From Sandaracinus amylolyticus (lineage in GTDB: Bacteria; Myxococcota_A; Polyangia; Polyangiales; Sandaracinaceae): DNA of 64,000 nt. The translations under genes and the position numbers were made by a program. Shown one piece after another: positions 27,868 through 34,958 of this stretch (within the stretch, counting starts at the first letter, position 1; each line of letters opens with the position of its first letter). Location of the stretch: NCBI RefSeq assembly GCF_021631985.1, contig NZ_CP070225.1:3224001-3288000 (forward strand), written 5' to 3'. The notes beneath the pieces are model-generated. The model ran no database searches. It had not been told where the DNA came from and saw nothing but the letters and a program-made list of their open reading frames with translations.

Positions 27868-28995
27868 GTGACCCATCGACGCTCGGGCGCGCTCCTGCTC
27901 GCGATCGCCACGCTCCTCGGGTGCGACGGGACGCTCAGCGGAGGCGACCCACCGCGCGTCGAGCCCGACGTCGACGGCGGCCCAGGCCCTCGGACCGACG
28001 CGGCGACGGCGCGCGAGGACGGCGGCACGATCGTCGACACGGGCGTCGCGATGCCCGACGGCGGCACGCCCGATCCCTGTCTCACCGTGCGATGCGGCGC
28101 GAACGCGCGCTGCGAGCCGACCACCGGCACCTGCGTGTGCACCCCGGGCTTCCTCGACTCGGGCGGCGGGGTCTGCACCGCGATCCCCGCCGGTGATCCC
28201 GCCGGCCGCACTGCGACCGAGGTGTGCGACGCGTGGGCGGCAGGGCACGTCCAGAACGCGAGCGATCCCTGGAACGAGGTGCCCGGCGACTCGTGCGCGC
28301 CCGGCTCGCTCACGCGCGACGCGATCGACGACACGCTGCGCCGGGTGAACCTCTTCCGATGGATGGTCGGCCTCGCGCCGGTCACCGACGATCCCGCGCA
28401 GCACGCGAACGATCAGGCCTGCGCGGTGCTGATGACGCGCAATGGTCAGCTCGATCACGCGCCGCCGATGTCGTGGACCTGCTGGTCGATGGCGGGGGCG
28501 AACGGCGCGGGCTCGTCGAACCTCGCGCTCGGCGTGGGCTCTCCCGGCGACGCGATCGATCTCTACATGGACGACTCGGGCGTGCCGAGCCTCGGACATC
28601 GCCGATGGGTGCTGAACGGCCCGCTCGGGCGCGTCGGGGTCGGGTTCGCGGGCAACGCGCAGTGCCTCGGGGTGTTCGACGGCTCGGGCTCGAGCACGCG
28701 CGCGTGGACCTCGTGGCCGAGCCCCGGGCCGATCCCGCGCGAGGCGCTGCGCGGCGACTGGTCGTTCCACTCGAATTCGATCTCGATGCGCGCGGCCTCG
28801 GTGCGCGTGGTGCGGGTGAGCGACGGAGCCGAGCTCGAGGTGAGCGTCGATCACCCGGCCGATGGCTACGGACCGAGCACCGTCTCGTTCCGCCCGATGG
28901 GCTGGAGCCCGGCGGCCGGAGAGCGGTACCGGGTGACGATCGAGGGCATCGACGGCGGCTCGATCACCTACGAGGTCGCCCCCGTCGAGTGCTGA
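27868..28995 (+). CDS. Lipoprotein with EGF-like module and CAP/SCP-like domain
   Basis: The product is a 375-aa predicted lipoprotein (GALLLAIATLLGC). After a Gly/Asp-rich linker, residues about 70-105 form a six-Cys EGF-like unit (CLTVRCGANARCEPTTGTC). The C-terminal part (about 125-370) resembles the CAP (cysteine-rich secretory/SCP) fold, with RVNLFRWMVGLAPV, the QACAVLMTRNGQLDHAPP region and a GHRRWVLNGPLGRVGVGF box. CAP proteins act outside the cell in adhesion, lipid binding or proteolysis; the activity here is unknown. The GTG at 27868 follows GGAGG by 5 nt. It is divergent from the lspA operon. Confidence 0.72.
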   Translation: MTHRRSGALLLAIATLLGCDGTLSGGDPPRVEPDVDGGPGPRTDAATAREDGGTIVDTGVAMPDGGTPDPCLTVRCGANARCEPTTGTCVCTPGFLDSGGGVCTAIPAGDPAGRTATEVCDAWAAGHVQNASDPWNEVPGDSCAPGSLTRDAIDDTLRRVNLFRWMVGLAPVTDDPAQHANDQACAVLMTRNGQLDHAPPMSWTCWSMAGANGAGSSNLALGVGSPGDAIDLYMDDSGVPSLGHRRWVLNGPLGRVGVGFAGNAQCLGVFDGSGSSTRAWTSWPSPGPIPREALRGDWSFHSNSISMRAASVRVVRVSDGAELEVSVDHPADGYGPSTVSFRPMGWSPAAGERYRVTIEGIDGGSITYEVAPVEC

Positions 28996-29084
28996 TCACC
29001 GCGTGACACACGCGTTTCGTCGACCTTTCCTGCGGATGTAACACGCCGTGTGACGATTTTTTCTTGACGCGAATCACGGCGTGA
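28996..29084 (+). promoter_or_regulatory. Three palindromic operator-like sites and a weak promoter before the RHH gene
   Basis: Three 11-bp palindromes share a CAC-3 nt-GTG layout: TCACCGCGTGA (28996-29006), ACACGCCGTGT (29041-29051) and TCACGGCGTGA (29074-29084). Centre spacings are 45 and 33 bp. Sites 1 and 3 match at 14 of 15 bases when the following ACACA is included. A -35 box TTGACG (29064-29069) lies between sites 2 and 3, so site 3 overlaps the promoter spacer; the -10 (near 29087) is poor. The layout fits autorepression by the ribbon-helix-helix protein at 29100. Confidence 0.6.
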
Positions 29085-29099
29085 CACAGAACCTGGCTC

Positions 29100-29651
29100 G
29101 TGACCGCCGAGCGCGACGACGAGCCCACGACCTCCTCCGCCGATGCCGCGGACGAGCCCGCCGAGCGCGCGAAGAAGGAACGCGTGCTCCACACGCGGGT
29201 GCCCGCCGTGCTCGAGCAGGAGCTCAAGCGCCTGGCGACGAACCTCAAGATGCCGGTGTCGAACCTGGTGCGCGCGATCCTCGAGGACGCGCTCGATGCC
29301 GTCGATGCGGTCGGTCAGCGCGCCGAGGGCGAGCTCCACGGCATCGCAGAGCGCCTCCGCGTGCAGCGCGATGCGCTGCGCAGCACTGCGGTCGCGCGGC
29401 CCTCGCGCAGCGCGAACGGCGCCTCGACCGAAGGGCCGGCGTGCCCCGCGTCGAGCGTCTCGCTCGAGGGCGTGATCGGCTTCCAGTCGCTGGTGCTCGT
29501 CGCCGACTCGACCTGCACCGGGTGCGGCCGGACGCTGCGCAAGGGGACCAAGGCGTGCCGTGGGGTGCGCGAAGAGCCGGGCCCGAGGGTCCTCCTCGGG
29601 CCGGAGTGCGAGCTGCTGCCGAGCGGTCTCGCAGAGGAGGATGGAACATGA
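29100..29651 (+). CDS. Ribbon-helix-helix DNA-binding protein with a C-terminal Cys cluster
   Basis: A 183-aa protein. Residues about 28-66 form a ribbon-helix-helix (Arc/CopG-like) fold: beta strand VLHTRVP, helix EQELKRLATNL, turn KMPVSN and helix LVRAILEDALD. The middle is Ser/Ala-rich. The C-terminus has CTGCGRTLRKGTKAC and a further Cys about 18 residues later, a possible zinc knuckle. RHH proteins bind palindromic operators as dimers, and three palindromes lie upstream. The GTG at 29100 is near the predicted transcription start. The stop overlaps the next gene by 4 nt (ATGA), so the small partner is probably co-made, as in toxin-antitoxin or regulator pairs; a toxin is not evident. Confidence 0.75.
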   Translation: MTAERDDEPTTSSADAADEPAERAKKERVLHTRVPAVLEQELKRLATNLKMPVSNLVRAILEDALDAVDAVGQRAEGELHGIAERLRVQRDALRSTAVARPSRSANGASTEGPACPASSVSLEGVIGFQSLVLVADSTCTGCGRTLRKGTKACRGVREEPGPRVLLGPECELLPSGLAEEDGT

Positions 29652-29896
29652 CGAGCGAGAGCCAGGATCGCGACGCGACGATCGAGCAATGCGTGGGCAA
29701 CGTGGTGCGCATCGGCCGCCTCTGGGCGGTCTACGGGCTCGAGGTCGGGCGCGCCGCGCTGCGGACGAGCGCCGAGACGCTGAGGACCACGTCGGAGCTC
29801 CTCGGGAACCTCGCGAAGCAGCTCGACGAGCAGCAGCCCGCGGCCGAGGCGCCCGCCACGACGGCGCCGGTGGCCACCACCGATCAGCCCGTCTGA
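29648..29896 (+). CDS. Small hypothetical protein coupled to the RHH regulator, 82 aa
   Basis: The ATG overlaps the stop of the RHH gene and has a good GGAGGA about 8 nt upstream. The product is helical (EQCVGNVVRIGRLWAVYGLEV, here only its span 13-33 is cited), with one tryptophan and a Thr/Ala/Pro-rich tail. No toxin or enzyme family is recognised. The amphipathic middle could be a dimerisation or membrane-associating helix similar to phasin-like small proteins; this is a guess. Confidence 0.65.
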   Translation: MTSESQDRDATIEQCVGNVVRIGRLWAVYGLEVGRAALRTSAETLRTTSELLGNLAKQLDEQQPAAEAPATTAPVATTDQPV

Positions 29897-29945
29897 TTTC
29901 GCGAACGACCCGGCTCGCCCGCGCCGCGCGAGCGCTCCGGTGGAG

Positions 29946-30461
29946 TCAAAAACCCGCGAGCCAGACGCGGGCGCGCATTCCGAGCTCGGTGGTGTAGCCC
30001 ACCTCGACGTGCCGGATGTCGCCCTCGCGGTCGACGTAGAAACTCGTCGGGAGCGCGCGCACGCCCCAGCGCTGCGCGAGCGTGCCCCGTGGATCGGCGA
30101 CGATGCGCGTCGCGCCGAGCTCCGTCTCGGACTCGATCCACGCGCGCACCTCGTCGGGTGAGCCGGACGTCGTGGCGATCGCGATCACGTCGTGATCGCG
30201 CGCGATCGCTGCGACGTTCGGCTCCTCGGCGCGACACACGCCACACCAGCTCGCCATGAAGTGCACGATCACCGGGCGCTCGAGGTCCTCGAGCGAGACC
30301 GGCGTGCCCGCGAGATCACGCGCGTCGAGGGCGGGCGCAGGGCCGCTCGGCAGATCGCGCGTCTGCCACGCGCGGACCGCGACGAAGATCGCGATCACGA
30401 CGAGCGCCTCGAGCATCCAACGACGCCATCGCGGCGCGCTCGGCTTCGCGGGGTCGCTCAT
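29946..30461 (-). CDS. Membrane-anchored TlpA/ResA-like thioredoxin
   Basis: A 171-aa disulfide reductase. An N-terminal helix (about residues 17-31, LEALVVIAIFVAV) anchors it in the inner membrane. The periplasmic thioredoxin fold has W72-C73-G-V-C76 as redox centre and the cis-Pro loop ALPTSF. The AhpC/TSA-type layout (VIVHFMASWCGVCRAEEPNV) is typical of TlpA/ResA proteins that reduce cytochrome c apoproteins or copper-centre cysteines. It is divergent from the FHA gene with only 32 bp between start codons, so the two promoters must overlap. Confidence 0.88.
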   Translation of the reverse strand: MSDPAKPSAPRWRRWMLEALVVIAIFVAVRAWQTRDLPSGPAPALDARDLAGTPVSLEDLERPVIVHFMASWCGVCRAEEPNVAAIARDHDVIAIATTSGSPDEVRAWIESETELGATRIVADPRGTLAQRWGVRALPTSFYVDREGDIRHVEVGYTTELGMRARVWLAGF

Positions 30462-30493
30462 GTCCGCTGGTATAGCCTGCTACGCTCGGTGCG

Positions 30494-31519
30494 GTGGACG
30501 ACTCGCGCGGCTCTCGGATCGACGCGGTGCGCGGTGCGCCGAACGTCGGAACCGAGATGCGCATGGGTCGCGACGAGCCGCGACTTCCGAGCCACGCGCT
30601 CGCGAGCGCGTGGTCGTCGCTCGTGCCCGCGCTCTCGCTGATCGCGCCGAGCGATGCGCGCGCGGCGTATCGGCTCTTCTGGACGGGGCGCGGCGAGAAC
30701 GGGTTCCGCGACTTCGCGCTGGCGCGCGATGCGCACCTGATCGTGGGCCGACACTCGGCGTGCGACGTGGTGCTCGCGGGCGACGCGGAGCTCTCGCTGC
30801 GGCACTTGTTGATCGTGCCGGCGCACGTCGAGGGCGGCGCGGGGCTGCGGCTCGTCGATCTGCAGGGCTCGATGCCGATGCACCTCGACGACGACTCGGC
30901 GCAGCGCTCGCTGCTCGCGCAGGGTCCGTTCGCGGTGCGGCTCGGGCGCTACGTGATCGGAGGCTTTCCGATCGGCGCGGGACAGCCCTCGCCGCCCCAC
31001 GATCTGCCGCGCTCGGAGCGCGTCGATGCGTCGTCGATCGACGCGGCTTCGCAGGATGTGTCGGCGAGCGTCTCGCACGGGCACGGGCCCTATCGCGAGG
31101 CCGCGGTGGGTCGATCGCGCACCGTGATCACAGCGCTGCCGCGCCCGATCACGATGGTCGAGGAGATCGCGAGCGCGAGCGCCGCGCCGGATGCGGTGGG
31201 GCTGCTCGGCGCGGCACGTGACGGAGAGCGCGCGCGCATCACCGTGGGCCGTCGCGCGCTCGGCGCGGGTGTGCTCGTGGGTCGCGCCGACAAGTGCGAC
31301 GCGGGGCTGAAGGCGCTGCTGACGATCCGTGTTTCGCGCGTGCACGCGGTCGTGATCGAGATCGACGGGCGCGTGATGCTCTACGACTGCGCGTCGACGA
31401 ACGGGACGATGGTCGCGGGACGCCGGGTGCGCAGCGTCGAGCTCGACGGCGACGCGCCGGTGGTGCAGCTCGCGGGCAGCGACGGAGTCGAGCTGCGCTG
31501 GACCGCGCTGCATCGTTGA
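30494..31519 (+). CDS. Double-FHA domain protein
   Basis: A 341-aa soluble protein with two FHA domains that bind phosphothreonine. The first (about residues 72-165) has LIVGRHSACDVVL and SLRH. The second (about 240-341) has VLVGRADKCD, VSRVHAVV and the complete DCASTNGT box. The first domain lacks a clear STNG loop (it reads LQGSMPMHL), so only the second looks fully competent. The linker is Ser/Asp-rich and could be phosphorylated. The crotonase gene starts 13 bp downstream. The GTG at 30494 is the only reasonable start given the divergent neighbour. Confidence 0.85.
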   Translation: MDDSRGSRIDAVRGAPNVGTEMRMGRDEPRLPSHALASAWSSLVPALSLIAPSDARAAYRLFWTGRGENGFRDFALARDAHLIVGRHSACDVVLAGDAELSLRHLLIVPAHVEGGAGLRLVDLQGSMPMHLDDDSAQRSLLAQGPFAVRLGRYVIGGFPIGAGQPSPPHDLPRSERVDASSIDAASQDVSASVSHGHGPYREAAVGRSRTVITALPRPITMVEEIASASAAPDAVGLLGAARDGERARITVGRRALGAGVLVGRADKCDAGLKALLTIRVSRVHAVVIEIDGRVMLYDCASTNGTMVAGRRVRSVELDGDAPVVQLAGSDGVELRWTALHR

Positions 31520-31532
31520 ACGGAGGAGCGTG

Positions 31533-32294
31533 ATGGTGCGCGTCGAGAAGGACGGGGAGATCACGATCGTCGTGATCGATCGTCGCGAGGCGAAGAACGC
31601 GGTCGATCGCATCACCGCGGAGGCCCTCGCCGATGCGTTCCGCGCGTTCGACGCCGACGAGAGCGCGCGCGTCGCGGTGCTCGCGGGGGATCACGGGACG
31701 TTCTGCGCGGGCGCGGATCTGAAGGCGTTCTCGCGCGGCACGCCGAATCGGATCGCGCCCGACGGCGACGGACCGATGGGGCCGTCGCGCATGCTGCTGC
31801 GCAAGCCGGTGGTCGCGGCGATCGCGGGGCACGCGGTCGCGGGTGGGCTCGAGCTCGCGCTCTGGTGCGATCTGCGCGTGGTCGAAGAGGACACGGTGAT
31901 GGGCGTGTTCTGCCGTCGCTGGGGCGTGCCGCTGATCGACGGAGGCACGGTGCGCTTGCCGCGCATCGTGGGGCTCGGGCGCGCGCTCGATCTGATCCTC
32001 ACCGGGCGCGCGGTCGACGCGCAGGAAGCGCTCGCGATGGGCCTCGCGAATCGGGTCGTCGCGAAGGGACGCGCGCGCGAGGAAGCGGTCGCGCTCGCGA
32101 AGCAGATCGCGAGCTTCCCGCAGACGTGCATGCGCGAGGATCGCCTCAGCGCGTACGAGCAGGACGGCATGTCGATCGACGCCGCGCTCGCGAACGAGCT
32201 GCAGCACGGGATGAGATCGCTGGCCGACCCCGAGATGATCGCCGCCGTGATGCGCTTCGTCGGAGGCGCAGGCCGCGGCGGCAAGCTGGAGTAG
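31533..32294 (+). CDS. Crotonase-family protein (enoyl-CoA hydratase/isomerase fold)
   Basis: A 253-aa acyl-CoA enzyme of the crotonase superfamily. The oxyanion-hole segments are FCAGADLKAF and GHAVAGGLELAL. At the position where enoyl-CoA hydratases carry the catalytic Glu of an FxxPE box, this protein reads VFCRRWGVPLIDGG, so it may be an isomerase or another subfamily rather than a hydratase. GGAGGA lies a few bases before the ATG at 31533; the GTG at 31530 is possible. It shares a transcript with the double-FHA gene, with no obvious metabolic partner, and converges on the lipoprotein at 32296 with 1 bp between stops. Confidence 0.88.
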   Translation: MVRVEKDGEITIVVIDRREAKNAVDRITAEALADAFRAFDADESARVAVLAGDHGTFCAGADLKAFSRGTPNRIAPDGDGPMGPSRMLLRKPVVAAIAGHAVAGGLELALWCDLRVVEEDTVMGVFCRRWGVPLIDGGTVRLPRIVGLGRALDLILTGRAVDAQEALAMGLANRVVAKGRAREEAVALAKQIASFPQTCMREDRLSAYEQDGMSIDAALANELQHGMRSLADPEMIAAVMRFVGGAGRGGKLE

Positions 32295-32295
32295 C

Positions 32296-33153
32296 TCAGG
32301 GAGGATCGCTGCGGAAGATCACCGCGCCGACGTCGTCGGCGATGCGCGGGAGCGGCACCACGCCGTACGCGTACCAGCGACCGAACTGCGCGACCTCGCC
32401 GGTGAAGCCGCCCGGGCTGCGCGCGAGACCGGCGTTCCGTGCGGCGGCGTCGGGGACGATCGTGTCGAGGTCCGCCGGCGTGCCGTGGTGGTGGAGCTGA
32501 TCGCCGCGATAGAGGTAGACCCAGAGGATCAGGCCCTGGTTGATGTCGCTCGCCTGATCCGCCTGGAGCTGACGACCGAGGCGCTGCGCGGTGCGCCACA
32601 GCGGCGTGCCCGCGAGCACCGCGCCCACGATGCGCCCGTCGCGCATGCGCGCCGGCGCGACGTAGAGCACGGTCTGCGACGGCGGCTGATCGGGGATCAG
32701 CGCGGGGAACTGCTCGAGCTCGTAGCCCGACCATCCCTCTTCGAGCGCGCGTCGCACCATCGGGAACGCCTCGCGCGCGTCGAAGCCCGCCATCGGGTCG
32801 GGCTCGGCGTCGCGCGCGACCACGATCCCGTTCGCGTCGACCGCGGCGACGAACGAGATCGGCGAGATCATCAGCTCCTGGATCCCGCGCGGCGGCTGGC
32901 GCAGCAGATGGAGCGCGGTCCGCATCTCGCGCTCTCGGCGCTCGGGATCCTCGACCAGGAATCCAGGCGCGAGCTTCGTTCCCGCGACCTCCACGCCTCG
33001 CACGCCGCGCTGCAGGTCCTCGCGCACGATCTCCTGCACGCGTGGGGCGTGGGTCTGGATGATCTCGTGCTGCGCGTGCTGCGCGCCCTCTTCGCACGCG
33101 ACCAGCGCGAGCGCGCCGACGAGGAGCGCGAGGAACGATGTGAGGCGATGCAT
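32296..33153 (-). CDS. Lipoprotein with Cache-like sensor features
   Basis: The product is a 285-aa predicted lipoprotein (MHRLTSFLALLVGALALVAC). The mature part has no transmembrane segment. It contains SFVAAVDANGIVVARDAEPDPMAG and a later GRIVGAVLAGTPL, read here only by position (about 100-125 and 190-202), which resemble the dCache ligand-binding folds of extracellular sensors. The kinase-like gene at 33247 is divergent, and a sensory pairing is possible. The ATG at 33153 has GAGG close upstream; a GTG at 33171 is in frame. Confidence 0.7.
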   Translation of the reverse strand: MHRLTSFLALLVGALALVACEEGAQHAQHEIIQTHAPRVQEIVREDLQRGVRGVEVAGTKLAPGFLVEDPERREREMRTALHLLRQPPRGIQELMISPISFVAAVDANGIVVARDAEPDPMAGFDAREAFPMVRRALEEGWSGYELEQFPALIPDQPPSQTVLYVAPARMRDGRIVGAVLAGTPLWRTAQRLGRQLQADQASDINQGLILWVYLYRGDQLHHHGTPADLDTIVPDAAARNAGLARSPGGFTGEVAQFGRWYAYGVVPLPRIADDVGAVIFRSDPP

Positions 33154-33246
33154 GCGCCTCGGACGGTACACGATGCACGCTCGCGCGCGGAGGTGGGGTC
33201 AAGGACGGACGGAACGCGGCCATAGACGCCAAGAGAGGGGCACGAC

Positions 33247-34818
33247 GTGGAACGAGCCATGACCGTGTACCGATCGACCGGCGGAACGACCGTCGTACGC
33301 GGGGTGGGTGCGATGGCGAGACCGCGTGATATCGTCACCCCCGTGTCCCGCAGCTCCGCGAGACCACCGTCGATGCCGCGGGTGGTGGACGGGAAGTTCC
33401 GCCTCATCGAGACCCTCGACGGTGGCACCGACACCGTTCGTTTCCTCGCCGAGCACACCGGCATCCGCCGCCAGGTCGAGCTGGAGACGCTCGCGCAAGG
33501 TGTCCCGTGGCCGGGGCCCGAAGCGGAGCGACTGCTGCGCGAGGCGCGCGCGATGGGCTCGGTGTCGCACGCCGCGATCCAGAGCGTCGTCGACTCGGGC
33601 ACCGATCCCGAAGGTCGTCCTTACGTCGTCTACGAGGCGCTGCGCGGCACGCGCGTGTCGGAGCTGCTGACGCAGGCGCCGAGCGGCATCGGTGCGGTGC
33701 GCGCGGGGCGCATCGTGCTCGGCGCGCTCGAGGCGATCCGCGCGATGCATCGCGCCGGAGTCGTGGTGCGCGGGCTCGGCCCCGAGAACGTCGTGGTCCT
33801 CCCGGCGCGCGGAGACGACGACGAGCCGGTGAAGCTGCGCGCGCTCGAGCGCGCCGCGTTCCTCGCGGAGCCGGCGCCGCCCGGCGAGATCCCCTACACG
33901 CCGTGGATCGCGCCGGAGATCCGCCGTGGGAGCGCGGGGCTCGATCCGCGCTGCGACATCTACTCGGTGGGCATGATGCTCCGGCACCTGATCACCGGGC
34001 GCACCCAGTCGATGCATCCGGTGCCCGACACCGCGCGTCGCGCGATCGAGCGTGCGACCGCGGAGGATCCCGACGAGCGGTTCCCCGACGTCGACGTGCT
34101 GATGCAGGCGGTGTCGCTGCTCGTGCCGAGCGAGGGCCGCAGGCCGCGCGACGAGATGCCGACGCCGCAGGATCCGCTCGCCGCGGACCTGCACTGGCTG
34201 TCGATGCGCCGCACCACGCGCCACGGTCAGCGCACGGTCCCGGAGGGCGCGGCGAAGATCCACCTGCTGCCGGTGCTGCTCACGATCGAGGCGATCTACC
34301 GGAGGCTCGGCGAGGACGCGTGGTCGCAGCTCGCGGCCGAGGTGCCCGGCGTCGACGATCTGCTGCCGGGATCGGGCAACACCGAGCTGCACCTCGCGAC
34401 GGGCGTCCCGATCGGGCTGTTCGCGCAGATCGTGAGCGCGGCGGACGCAATCGCGGGGCACGGTGATCTCTCGATGCTCACCGACATCACCGAGGCGGTC
34501 GCGCACCGCGGGCTTCGCAGGCTGCTGCCCGATCTGCCGAGCCCGATCGTCGTCGAAGCGCTGATCGATGGCTTCCCGTACGTCTGGTCGCGGATCACGC
34601 GCCAGGGGACGGCGATGGTCCTCGAGCGCGACATGCGCTCGGCGCGCCTCGCGGTGCGCGATCAGGCGCAGCCCTCGCTCGAGCTCTCGGGCTTCGTCGC
34701 AGGCGTCTTGCGCGCGGCGATCCGCCAGAGCGGCGTGCGCGAGTGCGACGTGACCCTGACGTCGTGCGAAGCGCTCGGCGACGCCCACGACGTGTTCCGC
34801 GTCGAGTGGAAGGCGTGA
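33247..34818 (+). CDS. Pseudokinase with C-terminal DUF2378-like (TIGR02265) domain
   Basis: A 523-aa protein with a Ser/Thr-kinase-like N-terminal domain (about residues 47-300) that lacks the catalytic residues. The beta3 segment reads RRQVELETL without the VAIK lysine. The catalytic loop is VVVRGLGPEN instead of HRDLKPEN. The DFG position reads LRALERA. The APE-like helix (WIAPEI) and the DIYSVGMML helix are kept. The C-terminal 190 residues, with AIYRRLGEDAW and LLPDLPSP, resemble the myxobacterial DUF2378/TIGR02265 domain often found next to kinases; this second call is less sure. An active PEGA kinase gene follows 140 bp downstream, so the pseudokinase may be a scaffold. Confidence 0.8.
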   Translation: MERAMTVYRSTGGTTVVRGVGAMARPRDIVTPVSRSSARPPSMPRVVDGKFRLIETLDGGTDTVRFLAEHTGIRRQVELETLAQGVPWPGPEAERLLREARAMGSVSHAAIQSVVDSGTDPEGRPYVVYEALRGTRVSELLTQAPSGIGAVRAGRIVLGALEAIRAMHRAGVVVRGLGPENVVVLPARGDDDEPVKLRALERAAFLAEPAPPGEIPYTPWIAPEIRRGSAGLDPRCDIYSVGMMLRHLITGRTQSMHPVPDTARRAIERATAEDPDERFPDVDVLMQAVSLLVPSEGRRPRDEMPTPQDPLAADLHWLSMRRTTRHGQRTVPEGAAKIHLLPVLLTIEAIYRRLGEDAWSQLAAEVPGVDDLLPGSGNTELHLATGVPIGLFAQIVSAADAIAGHGDLSMLTDITEAVAHRGLRRLLPDLPSPIVVEALIDGFPYVWSRITRQGTAMVLERDMRSARLAVRDQAQPSLELSGFVAGVLRAAIRQSGVRECDVTLTSCEALGDAHDVFRVEWKA

Positions 34819-34958
34819 GGGCGTCACCCGAACGTGTGAGCGTCAGCTCGCCTCGGTGAGCCGTCGGAGGTCGCGCGAGACACGCGCGACGGAGCCCGGC
34901 CCACGAGGCCCTTTCACTTCCGGTTCACCGCGCCCGTGCGATACCCTCCACCCGGCGC

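Noticed and set aside
29648-29896. Toxin partner of the RHH protein
   Set aside because: No toxin fold or catalytic residues recognised; kept as a hypothetical protein.
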